From positions 1 to 64,000 of the forward strand of contig JAEXOY010000002.1 of the NCBI GenBank assembly GCA_023439045.1: 64,000 bases of DNA, read 5' to 3'. The position numbers and the translations under genes were made by a program. Source of the DNA: Bacillota bacterium (lineage in GTDB: Bacteria; Bacillota; Clostridia; Acetivibrionales; DSM-1351). Below the pieces are notes generated by a model that was not told the origin of the DNA, searched no databases, and saw nothing but the letters and a program-made list of their open reading frames with translations. This document shows, piece by piece, positions 27,301 to 40,832 of this stretch. Numbering within the stretch: position 1 is the stretch's first letter; each line of letters begins with the position of its first letter.

Positions 27301-30300
27301 GGTACTTCCTGAAAAGCTAGTTGTCGACCATGAAGCATTTCTAGTGCTTGTAGTTAAGTAGCCAAGCATTTCAATGGCCTTATTGTATACCGTAGTTATA
27401 GCACTATCTGTTGTTTTGGATTTCAACGTCGTATAATAAGCCTGCTTTTGAGCCACTAAATTTTGGAATATCTTGTTTCCAGTATCTGTTTTTGAGCGAT
27501 CAAATACCGTTCCAATAACAGAATCAAGGCTTGATGCTAGCTGTACAGCTCCGTTACCTGTAATTCCTCCTACATAATAAGTACCGTAAACAGTTGAGTT
27601 TTGTAGTTCTGCCCTATAAATCTCTCCCTCTCCAGCGATTCCCCCAACCAATGGGCCTGTTCCCACAACAAATACATTTTCTGCTCTTGTAACGTAATTA
27701 TCATTTTGCTGTGCGGTTAACGTATTATCTCCCGTAATGTTTCCTATTCCCTCTATACCTCCAATGTATTGATTTCCTGTAATAACCGCCTGTCTGACTA
27801 AATTGTTTCCGTATTTATTTGCCAACGCTGCACTATTAGCATAGCCCGCTATACCGCCCACATAGTTACCAGTGGCGCTGGAACTTAATGCAGATACTAC
27901 TATGTTTTGCATTGTTATGTTCCATAGGTTTCTGCCGTCCTCTTGCATACCAACAATTCCACCAACATAGTCTCTGCCTTCAACAGACATGTTTTGAGCA
28001 GTAACCTCATACACTGAGCCAGCTCCAGAAAGTCTACCTGTTAGTCCCCCCGCAGCCCTTCTTGTAGGCACTGGATTGAAGGTGGTTTTTATAAAAATTT
28101 TATTCATACTAATATTGTGTACGTTACCATATTCCATAGCAGCTATACCTACAAAGGCGCTATTATATGTATCAATATTTATATTGTTAAAGTTTACATT
28201 GTATATATCTCCAGTAACAGTACCAAACAAGCCAAAACCATTAATAGAATCTGGATGATTTTGCTTATCCTTAGTTAATGAGATACCTTCAAACTTTAAG
28301 TAGCTTATGTCCCCATATGCAGCCTCAATAAGGGATTCTCCGCTAGTCATATTTATACCCTTGATAGTTTTCCAGTTGTTTTTATCATCGCCTATAAGGC
28401 TATTAATAATTACTCCACTGGCTGCAATACCATGGAATGGGGTGAAATCCAGGTCTCCAATAATTTGAATATTGTACCTTTTGCCTCGAATACTATCATC
28501 ACTCATCAGGTTATTCCATTGACTTGCTGAGCTTATCTGCAAATACTGAGGCTGAATTCCAACACTTAATCTCATTGTTTGGCTTTTTGCCTCACCATTT
28601 TCTACGTAATCAATCGCAGTAAGATAATAGCAATCATAATAACCTTCAATATCAAGGACATATTCCAGGGTGGTGCCATTTGCAGACTTTATTATTGTTA
28701 CTGCTTGACCCTGACCTCCTAAATCTGCAGCCTTTAGCCCACTAAACTTAGCTCCTGTAATCTCTATGTCAGCATTGTGAGTTGCTTCTATTTTGACTAT
28801 ATATAGGTTACCCGAGCTATAAGGTCTACTTGAAACTTCCGTTACTTTTATTTTGTCGTTTTCTAGTTTGTAATCCTCCTGGTATGGAACAAGGTCATTA
28901 CCTAAAATCTTCTTAAGTTTTGGCAAAACACCTTGAGACAGCTTTTGTGTATCTACTACAAAATCCTTATCCCACTCTAGTGCTCCTCCCTGACTATATG
29001 TATTGGCATCGGTAAGCTGATTATATGTCATAAGTTCACTGTCTTTGTTAAGATTTCCGTTTAAAAATGAATACTCATAACCATATAGCTTAATAGCAGA
29101 TGGGGTGGGTGATACTCCACGTCCATAGTATCTACTTACATCATTGGCATTTGGCTTGGAAGTAAATACATTACCCAGTACTAAGCCGTTAACATTATCC
29201 TCTGAGTTCTTAACATTTGTAAAGCCCATTACCCCGCCTACCCTCTCAGTGATAGAGGTAATATCTACATCTACATAGAAGTCCTTGAGGGAATATAAAC
29301 TTGACTGATAGTTTGTATTAGTGTCTATAGCACCAATCAATCCACCTACGTTTTTATATGCCGTATCTATAGATCCATTAATGGCATAAACATGTCTTAT
29401 TTCGGCACCAGCTCGTGCAAAGCCTAACAGCCCCCCAGCTCCACCGCAGTCTCCAGCAGAAAGTATACTTAAATTCACTCCATCAGTATAGCAATTGAGT
29501 ATAGTTATATTATTCATGGCTGTGCTTCGCTGTCTTCCTACAAGTCCTCCAATGTACTGTGTATAATTCCCATCAGATGTAGAAGTTATTTTTACATCAT
29601 GAGCAGATGAATTCATTACTGTACTTGCATATATATCTGAAGTAATAGCTCCACACTGTTGATAACTTACCGCCTCCATACCTATAATATGAACATTGTC
29701 CACAACCGAGCCTGTTAGCATTCTTCCTATGAAACCTTTATATAGAGAAGTTCCTGCGTTGAGGTTTAGGTCTCTCACTGTAAGGTTTTTAACAGTCCCT
29801 GTTAGTTTACCTATAACATAGCCATAAGTTCCTGCATCAATGCTGCTTATAGTGAAATTATTTCCGTCCAGCTTACCTGAAAAGGCATCTAATGCAAAGC
29901 TTGCATTACTAGGGTCCATAGTCAGATTTGGAGCAGGGATAACAGGTACAGTTGGAGCATAGCCAAAGAAGTTCAAGTCCTTCATTAGCTTATAATTTTG
30001 CTGAAGGTCGTTCTTTATTGATGCAAACTCCGCTTCTGACGAAATAGGCATGTAAAACTCTACAGGTATAGTAGGATAGTAATCATCCGTATACGTTACT
30101 GTCCTTGTCATTCCTTGGAACCCAAGAGAGTAGTCAAACCCTGTTATATTATATGAGGAATAATACTTGGTAACTGCTGGCTTGGTAATGCGTACAGTTA
30201 CTCTATAGAATTTCCCGTCCTCTTCCTGTGATAAAACATCAATATTAAGCCATTGTGCCCGTATAGCAGCTATATTAAAATGGTCAGGATTGTTAAATGT

Positions 30301-33300
30301 TATAACTACCTTAGCTGAATCATCATTTTGTTCAATCACCTGAGCATCAACAATATTAATATTATCTGATGGGGACAAACCTGGTAGAGGCAGATATTCC
30401 TGTAGCGGCATTAAATCTGGCCAAGCTACATGAGGATAATACCCCATTTGTACAGGTTCGTACTCAAACTGTCCAACCTTACTGCTTTGCTGATTGTCAA
30501 GAACACGGTTATACCATAGTTTGTCGTAGAGTACCAGCTTGCTAATCCTTCTATTATCCGTTTTGCCATAATTATTTTCTGAATAGTAGTATGTGTTTGA
30601 GGCATTACCGTTATATCGGCTCCTATATGCAGGTCCAAAGCCTTCACGGATAAGGCCTCCATAGTAAACATCTCCAGCTGAGAAACTATTTTTGAGAGTA
30701 CCCTCATTTACACCTATAAGATTAAATGCAAAATCGTTTACAGACAACACAGCTCTAGTCTCAATATTAGCTAATGAAAATACATTTTCAATAATACCAT
30801 CAGCATAATTTACTGAGGTAATTGCTCCCATTATAGTATTTGCTGAATATTGTTCTTCGGTCAGGTATTCTCTACTTGTCATTCTTATCGGGGCACCATA
30901 AATATATCCGTTTCGGATTATGCCCTTGTTATATTCACATACGCCAGATGAGTAGTTAGTACTAATCAATGGGTCCTTAAGATTAACAACAAAATTTTCG
31001 ATTACTCCCGATTCATTATTCATATAACAAATGGTAGAACTATCGTTCTTATTGGTCTGAGTTCCGGCATTACCATTGTTTCTAATAAACAATATATTTT
31101 GAATTGTTCCAGAATTATAATTTACAAGACGGTCCGTTCTAGCCTCTGCCGTAGTACCCCATGTACTTGCGTATGTAAATACCATATTCTTGAGCACACC
31201 ACGGTATCCTATATTTGTTATCAGAGCTCCTCCACTGTTACCTGTCAGGGTATGACCTCTAAAGTCCAATTCACCAGTAAAATAGGGGCTAGGAGCACTA
31301 TTTGTAATGTTGCTTATCCCTGAAGCCAAGGTAATATCGTTAAGAACAAAGTATTTCTTATCAAGTCCATAACGGATATTAAGCAAATCATCCTGTGTTC
31401 TTATTGCTATAATTTCCTTTTCGGTTGAGAAATCTTCTTTACCCAACTTTATCTCATAATCGAATACTCTAGCCGAAAGTTCAAACGTATAGTTATTGTA
31501 TCCCTTCTCTACCTCATAATAAAAGTCAGTATCAATACTACGCTCCTGGCCAGTAAACTCCTTTTCGTCCACAAGCACTTCGGTTCTATCACCACTTACC
31601 TGGAACATCTTAAGTACATACTTACCATTTTCTCCAACTGTCCATTGGTGCCTTCTGGTATCAACCCATACCCCATTTTTATATACTTTTATGTAATAGG
31701 ATGGTATTGGACCTAGTTCATTCTGGGAATCAATAACGGAAGCTTTTATATTTGCATAGTAATGGCTACTATCACTTTGTCTGGTCTCCATGAATCGAAT
31801 ACCCCAGAAATAATTGATAGTATTACTTGTATCAGTGTTATTTGCAATAATGTAAAGTCTCTGCTTGCCCGTTAAATTTACTCCGCTGTTGAGCAATGTA
31901 ATATCCGTCCATCTGCTTTTCTCAGTGCCTAATGTTGCCGCATTTATAGTTGTGGACCCAATTGGCTGTGCGCTTGGATTCAAGTCAGGATCAGATAAAT
32001 ATATTTTGTAGGTAGTAGTTTTATTCCCCGAAAATCCAATTTGAAAGGCATTGGTATTTTGATATCCAAAATCAACATTCATTGCAAATTTCGCCTGGTA
32101 CACAGAGCCTTTCTTTGTAGTCATAGTATTATTAAATCTATATTTATTTGTGTTAAGTGTAATACCTGTTGGCGAAATACTTGTTGGAGCAACGTCAACA
32201 CTGCCCAGTATCTTATTATTATCCATTTGCAAAATTTGAATAGAGCCTGAAACCGCCTCTCTGGTAACAATAACTAACGGCTGCATTTTATCCGCTAATT
32301 CTGAGTAATACAACTCCTGGTTTTTTCTATATGTTTTCATATCAAAACCATTGTTGTATTCTTTTGCAAAGAATTTGAACGTATATGGCTTATCCCTTTT
32401 TAGCTTCTGAATATCTATAACATCTATACCATTTGGTGAGGGTATATCAATAGTATCAATCTGACTACCTTTTTCATCATATACCGCTACTGAAACAGGA
32501 TATGAGATAATTGAATTATCTGGATCTTGTACAGAAACCCCGTATAACTTGATAAAATCCGCAGATGCATAGATAGCGTCTATATTTATAACAGGTGTAA
32601 TCTTCATTGTTGTAAAAGTTTTTGGTGTATAATAGGTTGAAATCTCTCTATATATCTGATGATCTACAGAACCCATTACTGCCTTCGGAACTATGTTCAA
32701 CTTGTATTCCGTCTTGCTATTAAGATTAATGGCACTAAAGGTGATACTTGCATTATTTGTTTTCATATACTCTATAGCTGACTGCGTAACCGATACTAAA
32801 CCAGTTGCGTCAATTGCGGAAACAGATGTATTATCATACTCATATGGAATTTTGATACCAGTCCCATCATTATTTTCCTTCTTGATAATGGAAAAATCAA
32901 TATCGGAGATAAGATTTACAAGCCTGCTGTCTGTTCTGTCCTTGTTGAGTTTTACTGAAAAAACAGCTTGGTTACTACCTAGATTTTTCAACTCAACATC
33001 AAAGAAGGCCAGACCCAAAGAAGATATTGGCGTTGTTGTAAATCTAGCTTCACCTATAATGCCATTTTCATACCACCCCATACTGTCCTTAATATTGTAG
33101 GTGGAGATAACCTTTATGCTATATACCTCATAGTCTATAAGGTCAAGAAATCTTATAGTGTTAATATCCTGGTCGATATAATGTATCTCACTTTCATTAC
33201 CGTCAGTAACAAAATTACCATCTGCATTCTTTCTCTGTATTCTTGTCTTAACTGGGTTGTTATTACTATCATATACAGTAAAAAAGGTACTGTTTTCTCT

Positions 33301-35286
33301 AACGTCAGCACTATCAGCATTAGAAAGCTTTATTGAGGCTTCTACATTTTTTACCTCATTCTTTAAAATATTTATCTCTGCTTTTGGAGGCTGCTTACAA
33401 GTGTGCGTAATGCCTCTAAGAACACCCTCCTGCGGCAGTATATTTCCAAATCTATCGTAGCATACGAACTCGTAGTAATATTCCTTATCAGAAGGAATTA
33501 CTCCGGTTGATTCATATAATATTGCGTTTCCCAGTCTAAGGTTGTTTAGATCCTTGCTGGATACAGTGATTCTATATATCTTGGAATCGTCATCCTTTTG
33601 AGTAATAACGACTTCAACCTTGTTCATATACTGAACAGATTCTATGTAAGTATATTTTGTAATGGATTTTCCGCTTTCATCTGTTGTTTGCGTAGTTGTT
33701 TTTATAGCATTAGATATTATCAAATCCTTTAATTGTATCTTATTATAAAATATATTGCCATTTTGCCAATTAAAGCGAAGTGGTGGCAGATTACTTAAGT
33801 CCAATGTAGTAAGCTCTTTTCCTTCCACTATAGTTTCTTCAACCTTAAGTCCGTTCATGTCTATATATGCCATTTTTACGTCAAGAGTATATTTTGTAGA
33901 TGGCTTGAGTGGCCCTACGCTTACATCGTCCGACTTAGTATAGCCTTTCTTCATAACCAGCTTCTTGTCACTATCATAGACCTCAAAGCTTACTCCTGTT
34001 CTGTACAGGAATTGGGGATTTTCTATCACCATACCTGGCGCAACAATAGAATATACCGTAGCAGTAATATTATTAATATCTAGAGTAACCTTCGGTTTAA
34101 CCCAGTCCTTTATTATGGGTGGAGGATTAGCTGGTGGCTCAACTTGAGATGAATCATCTTGAGCAGGGCTACCATTTGATGTTGAAGCATCAGGCAATTT
34201 ATTTGGGAGATCGTTTGGCTTTGCCACCGCAGCAGCAGCTGCTGGTTCAGCAGGTTTTGCCTCCTGTGTAGAGATTGCTTGAGAACTTGTGGCAGGTTTT
34301 GATTTTGGTTTACCACTATCCTCTGTATGCTCTGAAGGAATATCTGATTTGGGCGCAGGTTGGTACTGTGTAGAGGATTGCTGTGAAGGGGTACTCTCAG
34401 CTTGCTGAGGAATGTCAGCATCAGGTTCTAGAGCATTATTCTCTGCATTATTTTCATTTGCAATTATTCCAAGCTGCTGTTTCCCTTCAGCAGTATTATT
34501 CTTATTGGGTGAAGTATAATTAATCTCGAGATTTTGCTTTAGAGGGTCCTCTTTTTTCTTATCCTTCTCCCTTAAATTTTCCTTTTGATAAAGTCCTAGT
34601 TTTTCTAGGAAATCATAATAAAGATACTCTTTTCCGTCTATTTCCAAGGTAGACTTCTCTGCTACGGGCTTAATACTATAGAGCTTAAATATATTCTCCT
34701 CAAGGGTATAATAACGAATCTCATTCTCCATAAACCTAATAATAGAGTTATGTGGTATATTCTTTTCAACGAAAAAGCTGCCAGATACCTTTATTTCCTT
34801 GGTATTAATATATATTCCGTTAGTCAAATCCATGAGGATGAATTGCTCCCTGTAAGCCCTCTCCATATCAGGATTAAAGCTTACGCCATCATTAATATAG
34901 AGACCACTGTAAGCCTTTGTATAAACAAAATCGTTCGTTATAAGATTAGGCTTATCCGTCAGAGCCATTAATGTGGAAGCATTATTGATAAAAAGTGGAA
35001 ATATATCATTAGCTGGGGTCTTCTCTTCTCCTATATAGAAGCTCCCAGACTTTTGATAAACTGTATCTGATATTGAAAAAGGAACTGCTGAAATAGCCGA
35101 CTCAGAGGTATTTATACTATCTTTTAGTAAATTCTTTGTTACATCATTCTTGCTTATCATATATCCATCATTGTTTAGTATCAGAAAAACAGAGAACTGA
35201 TTGTTTTTTACAATAAAAACAACTAACGCAATTACGCAAAGCAATAATGCATATACTATACCCATTATGAGTCTATTCTTTTTCAT
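24313..35286 (-). CDS. giant 3657-residue surface protein with GLUG-type repeats, membrane-anchored at both ends
   Basis: The largest gene of the window. Residues 8-28 are a signal-anchor helix. About 34-230 form an ectodomain also seen in the 571-residue neighbour (matching NDGYMIS/GEGFCIT, GIYINTKEIKV/KLYVNVQEIKI, IIRFMENEIRYY/ILRLQDNELSYY). About 235-400 is a low-complexity Ser/Pro/Gln/Ala linker. Then come several fibronectin-like beta domains (to about 1280) and long stretches of GLUG-type repeats (NYVGGIAGY, YVGGITGNG, NVGGLIGAI) at about 1330-1560, 1800-2080 and 2230-2950, the kind of beta-solenoid found in adhesins. About 3290-3590 is Ala/Ser/Asn/Gln-rich and helical. A second membrane helix (about 3628-3648) with a basic tail closes the protein. 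No LPXTG, dockerin or SLH motif was seen. Both ends in the membrane would make a loop-like structure outside the cell. It lies 83 bases after the 571-residue gene. Function unknown; adhesin or surface-filament component is inferred. Confidence 0.85.
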   Translation of the reverse strand: MKKNRLIMGIVYALLLCVIALVVFIVKNNQFSVFLILNNDGYMISKNDVTKNLLKDSINTSESAISAVPFSISDTVYQKSGSFYIGEEKTPANDIFPLFINNASTLMALTDKPNLITNDFVYTKAYSGLYINDGVSFNPDMERAYREQFILMDLTNGIYINTKEIKVSGSFFVEKNIPHNSIIRFMENEIRYYTLEENIFKLYSIKPVAEKSTLEIDGKEYLYYDFLEKLGLYQKENLREKDKKKEDPLKQNLEINYTSPNKNNTAEGKQQLGIIANENNAENNALEPDADIPQQAESTPSQQSSTQYQPAPKSDIPSEHTEDSGKPKSKPATSSQAISTQEAKPAEPAAAAAVAKPNDLPNKLPDASTSNGSPAQDDSSQVEPPANPPPIIKDWVKPKVTLDINNITATVYSIVAPGMVIENPQFLYRTGVSFEVYDSDKKLVMKKGYTKSDDVSVGPLKPSTKYTLDVKMAYIDMNGLKVEETIVEGKELTTLDLSNLPPLRFNWQNGNIFYNKIQLKDLIISNAIKTTTQTTDESGKSITKYTYIESVQYMNKVEVVITQKDDDSKIYRITVSSKDLNNLRLGNAILYESTGVIPSDKEYYYEFVCYDRFGNILPQEGVLRGITHTCKQPPKAEINILKNEVKNVEASIKLSNADSADVRENSTFFTVYDSNNNPVKTRIQRKNADGNFVTDGNESEIHYIDQDINTIRFLDLIDYEVYSIKVISTYNIKDSMGWYENGIIGEARFTTTPISSLGLAFFDVELKNLGSNQAVFSVKLNKDRTDSRLVNLISDIDFSIIKKENNDGTGIKIPYEYDNTSVSAIDATGLVSVTQSAIEYMKTNNASITFSAINLNSKTEYKLNIVPKAVMGSVDHQIYREISTYYTPKTFTTMKITPVINIDAIYASADFIKLYGVSVQDPDNSIISYPVSVAVYDEKGSQIDTIDIPSPNGIDVIDIQKLKRDKPYTFKFFAKEYNNGFDMKTYRKNQELYYSELADKMQPLVIVTREAVSGSIQILQMDNNKILGSVDVAPTSISPTGITLNTNKYRFNNTMTTKKGSVYQAKFAMNVDFGYQNTNAFQIGFSGNKTTTYKIYLSDPDLNPSAQPIGSTTINAATLGTEKSRWTDITLLNSGVNLTGKQRLYIIANNTDTSNTINYFWGIRFMETRQSDSSHYYANIKASVIDSQNELGPIPSYYIKVYKNGVWVDTRRHQWTVGENGKYVLKMFQVSGDRTEVLVDEKEFTGQERSIDTDFYYEVEKGYNNYTFELSARVFDYEIKLGKEDFSTEKEIIAIRTQDDLLNIRYGLDKKYFVLNDITLASGISNITNSAPSPYFTGELDFRGHTLTGNSGGALITNIGYRGVLKNMVFTYASTWGTTAEARTDRLVNYNSGTIQNILFIRNNGNAGTQTNKNDSSTICYMNNESGVIENFVVNLKDPLISTNYSSGVCEYNKGIIRNGYIYGAPIRMTSREYLTEEQYSANTIMGAITSVNYADGIIENVFSLANIETRAVLSVNDFAFNLIGVNEGTLKNSFSAGDVYYGGLIREGFGPAYRSRYNGNASNTYYYSENNYGKTDNRRISKLVLYDKLWYNRVLDNQQSSKVGQFEYEPVQMGYYPHVAWPDLMPLQEYLPLPGLSPSDNINIVDAQVIEQNDDSAKVVITFNNPDHFNIAAIRAQWLNIDVLSQEEDGKFYRVTVRITKPAVTKYYSSYNITGFDYSLGFQGMTRTVTYTDDYYPTIPVEFYMPISSEAEFASIKNDLQQNYKLMKDLNFFGYAPTVPVIPAPNLTMDPSNASFALDAFSGKLDGNNFTISSIDAGTYGYVIGKLTGTVKNLTVRDLNLNAGTSLYKGFIGRMLTGSVVDNVHIIGMEAVSYQQCGAITSDIYASTVMNSSAHDVKITSTSDGNYTQYIGGLVGRQRSTAMNNITILNCYTDGVNLSILSAGDCGGAGGLLGFARAGAEIRHVYAINGSIDTAYKNVGGLIGAIDTNTNYQSSLYSLKDFYVDVDITSITERVGGVMGFTNVKNSEDNVNGLVLGNVFTSKPNANDVSRYYGRGVSPTPSAIKLYGYEYSFLNGNLNKDSELMTYNQLTDANTYSQGGALEWDKDFVVDTQKLSQGVLPKLKKILGNDLVPYQEDYKLENDKIKVTEVSSRPYSSGNLYIVKIEATHNADIEITGAKFSGLKAADLGGQGQAVTIIKSANGTTLEYVLDIEGYYDCYYLTAIDYVENGEAKSQTMRLSVGIQPQYLQISSASQWNNLMSDDSIRGKRYNIQIIGDLDFTPFHGIAASGVIINSLIGDDKNNWKTIKGINMTSGESLIEAAYGDISYLKFEGISLTKDKQNHPDSINGFGLFGTVTGDIYNVNFNNINIDTYNSAFVGIAAMEYGNVHNISMNKIFIKTTFNPVPTRRAAGGLTGRLSGAGSVYEVTAQNMSVEGRDYVGGIVGMQEDGRNLWNITMQNIVVSALSSSATGNYVGGIAGYANSAALANKYGNNLVRQAVITGNQYIGGIEGIGNITGDNTLTAQQNDNYVTRAENVFVVGTGPLVGGIAGEGEIYRAELQNSTVYGTYYVGGITGNGAVQLASSLDSVIGTVFDRSKTDTGNKIFQNLVAQKQAYYTTLKSKTTDSAITTVYNKAIEMLGYLTTSTRNASWSTTSFSGSTNTRVGGISGRTLSVYNSIASNCKIGGYGAMNVGGIVGLVEGSSSNVLWPYRVISSGTQNCTIDGAENIGGVAGFYNRGYMESCYSNADVTASRSSAGGLIGSVKANGLGSVSETPYASHLFFVGTVTAPDYAGGIIGRMQQDLYNINEGWLMAGNVVSTNAGSKGAFHVNRQLGDTRKITKAGLYNNSALTINNVTKKGSELSPLELLETSVLDTATLKTEDAYATQLGWSAGLGTTASNYTTRYWMYNGLANGYMPYLDYVPTRVYGMTYGYKVMKYQEGYLPDAVNTTKAAIDINGNYIYRYETYQGGVPVPGSGAGIIKKSMLLRTNAVDLPRAEFYAVDVDKLNIEFSLENPSATFGVSVAGQQVVKNPIEKRTYTLNYDFKSELEITVSNGASELKYNVYPEDVRRDIMTWKSDYYYIAAEGVKGSRPNISGVFVNLYNGKVLNAKGDILDAKTGEKLATVNGVSLNDQALPTSSIVYDNCKIETFKNYSLVDGALRDKLRLYVKNGELSAISSNLPAIMDSFILDNYNGNSYCSVLGTDGIIVDMTDNGLNIPDEIENSSIQYMTNNLNTTSHIVLIRYNDGAVAGFNYITGEMLDIESPRGVSAQGYSAVGNKERSTNSLMTNFSSMYVDVMAFEADLDAIGWAAVNGTNTDNGTAVSPNGGTFNEDAEFAMKMYLEGSFVMEDGSQAANSEKLKQISGGVASEVNRHNAQNSDNALSGDASNLASADSNSMSGIPPSNSISGQNSEAINQATMTNEAASQVITQGAITDSSEINTLVEKSLQPGGELEEAFNAAILKLVDLGIDSKQASQIVKASIIKAAELGMTNESIKEVLDKAVQHAIEQLKTGSKLDTATLVDVLEQAMDSQIKETSDTAKTEANITDESSETTVNTQADQNRYIPVYDTIQARYILYDKKDLLDKNADKVESVNDKVEKSGHMVNYRPKQKVDNDKPDDENIYGYLLVFGAIAGISLLLGYMIINRRKEANP

Positions 35287-35369
35287 TTAAAATACCTCTA
35301 GCCTTTCCAACCCACATAAAATGTCACTTATGGGGCAACATAGTGAGTCATGTAAATCTTGTTCTACCT

Positions 35370-37085
35370 TTATCTTACATCTTCCAGCTTTGATGGTTCA
35401 GAAAATAGAAGTTGTTCTTTTTCACCTGGAAGGTACAATACGTCCTTTAAAATATCAATTTTTGTACCGCCCTTTATCTCAGCATAAACATTCTTATAGC
35501 CTTGAGTATCAAAACCTTTATATTCATCCTTTAGGTAATCGTATATTTCTACTGTCCCATCGTCTGAAACTTTAACGTTTGCAAACGCAGATACAGTAAT
35601 GTTCTTATTTCCAATAGAAATAATGGTTTCATTAAAAAACACATAACTTGAATGACCATCAAACAAAAACATATCCGTGTAGGTGCGTAATTTCTCACCA
35701 ATCTTAGTGTAAACAGCCATGTTATCAGCATATACTTCGGACATTGCGGGCTGTTTCCTCATTGTATATGATTTGGGCTCTACAATCACATAGTCACATG
35801 GCAACAGTAGCTTTTTTTCCTTTTGGAAGTATAATGGCATACTGTACAAAGGGAATTTTTCACCATTATACTGCATCAAGAAAGTGTCCTTTGAACGATA
35901 GAAAATCTTCTCCCCTGTATAGTCATACCTTGCCCCCATAAAATACTGATAAATGTCATCATTGAGATGATACTCATTAATAGCAGCCTCCTGTGCTTTT
36001 ACTGTGCTATTATCTTGATGGAGTAACTCATAAAAAATATCATATGTATATCTTTTATTATCAAAAGCCACCATTGATAGTCCTTGCACTATCGTTATAC
36101 TGTTAAGCTCCGGCTTTTTATTCGTTATATTATAGTATGAGAGCTCATTATCTTGTAAACGTAATATTGAATTTGCAGCTATTACTTTAACCTTATTTTG
36201 GGTTTCTATTTTTATCTCCTGTACATTTACATACAATTTATTTGGTAGTTGGAGTAATATAATGTTCTGAGTGTTTTGCTTTTTCATATCAGCGCTAAAT
36301 AATGTGCCGCTGCCAATAAACGTATTCACTTGCGATTGCTCCTTTGTCATATCGCTGTAAATCATATCAAAATTGTTATTATAAACATATAAATAGGCTC
36401 CATTATTAAGGTATATTGGATAATCCCCATTTATTTTGTAATCTTTTTCTTTATTTGAAGGGTTAATATAAAAACCATCTGTCTTATTGTATAGCTCGCT
36501 ACCAGTAGGAAAGCTTCTGGTTTTCGATATGTTTCCAGGCTTTACCTTGTCTAAATCAGCAAACATCATATCACTTACTCTGTTATCTGTTATGCAAAAA
36601 CCTTCACCACTAAATACCATCAGTCTATTGTCTTCCAATAAATTGGCAAACAAAATAATTGCAGAGATTATCAATATAATCAAAAATAGTACAGCTATTG
36701 ATAATAGTCCAATAGATACTTTTTTGCCTTTTATATTTATAGAGCATTTATACCACTTTTTGTGCAGTACTTTTGCTACTGTTTCTTTAATTGCTACTAT
36801 ACTTTTTGCTTTAATTATTGCTTTAATTTTTACTATAATTGTTGATATATTTGATTCTTTGTTTGATGCCTCATTTGGTGCTTTACTGGGTGCCAAACTT
36901 GTTGCCTTATTTGGTTCCAAACTTGTTTCCTTACTTGTCGCCTTATTTGGTGCCAAACTTGTTGCCTTACTTGTCGCCTTATTTGTTGCCTTATTTGGTG
37001 CCAAACTTGTTGCCTTACTTGTCGCCTTATTTGGTGCCTTTTTCGGTGCTTTATTTGGTGCTTTATTTGGTGCTTTCGATTTCAT
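35370..37085 (-). CDS. membrane protein with basic K-A-P/K-A-T repeat tail and shared ectodomain
   Basis: 571 residues. The first ~75 are short repeats of KAPN, KATS and SLAPNKAT (lysine, alanine, proline, threonine), histone-tail-like and strongly basic, then an amphipathic basic stretch (about 80-120). A single membrane helix at 123-148 leaves the repeats in the cytoplasm by the positive-inside rule. The ectodomain has two parts: about 152-345, homologous by eye to the N-terminal ectodomain of the 3657-residue protein, and about 370-571, homologous to the C-terminal ectodomain of the polytopic neighbour (MFLFDGHSSYVFF / [13 protein letters not shown]; both end with LxxDV/LEDLA-like tails). 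No family is recognised. It lies 40 bases after the polytopic protein gene, inside the ATPase operon. The basic tail could contact the F1-like assembly, nucleic acid or acidic lipid. Confidence 0.75.
   Translation of the reverse strand: MKSKAPNKAPNKAPKKAPNKATSKATSLAPNKATNKATSKATSLAPNKATSKETSLEPNKATSLAPSKAPNEASNKESNISTIIVKIKAIIKAKSIVAIKETVAKVLHKKWYKCSINIKGKKVSIGLLSIAVLFLIILIISAIILFANLLEDNRLMVFSGEGFCITDNRVSDMMFADLDKVKPGNISKTRSFPTGSELYNKTDGFYINPSNKEKDYKINGDYPIYLNNGAYLYVYNNNFDMIYSDMTKEQSQVNTFIGSGTLFSADMKKQNTQNIILLQLPNKLYVNVQEIKIETQNKVKVIAANSILRLQDNELSYYNITNKKPELNSITIVQGLSMVAFDNKRYTYDIFYELLHQDNSTVKAQEAAINEYHLNDDIYQYFMGARYDYTGEKIFYRSKDTFLMQYNGEKFPLYSMPLYFQKEKKLLLPCDYVIVEPKSYTMRKQPAMSEVYADNMAVYTKIGEKLRTYTDMFLFDGHSSYVFFNETIISIGNKNITVSAFANVKVSDDGTVEIYDYLKDEYKGFDTQGYKNVYAEIKGGTKIDILKDVLYLPGEKEQLLFSEPSKLEDVR
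36845..37080 (-). repeat. coding repeat for the basic tail
   Basis: Imperfect 12- to 36-base repeats encoding KAPN/KATS blocks of the 571-residue protein. The near-identical units make slippage and length variation between strains likely. Confidence 0.8.
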
Positions 37086-37125
37086 ATATTAATCCTCACT
37101 AATTGTCATGGTGTATGCTAAAATG

Positions 37126-40799
<3,674 letters not shown>

Positions 40800-40832
40800 A
40801 TAATATTATCCTTTCTCGTTAAATCTAAAGGC

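Noticed and set aside
36487..37092. 201-residue hydrophobic frame on the plus strand
   Set aside because: Antisense image of the KAPN/KATS repeats and membrane helix of the 571-residue protein.
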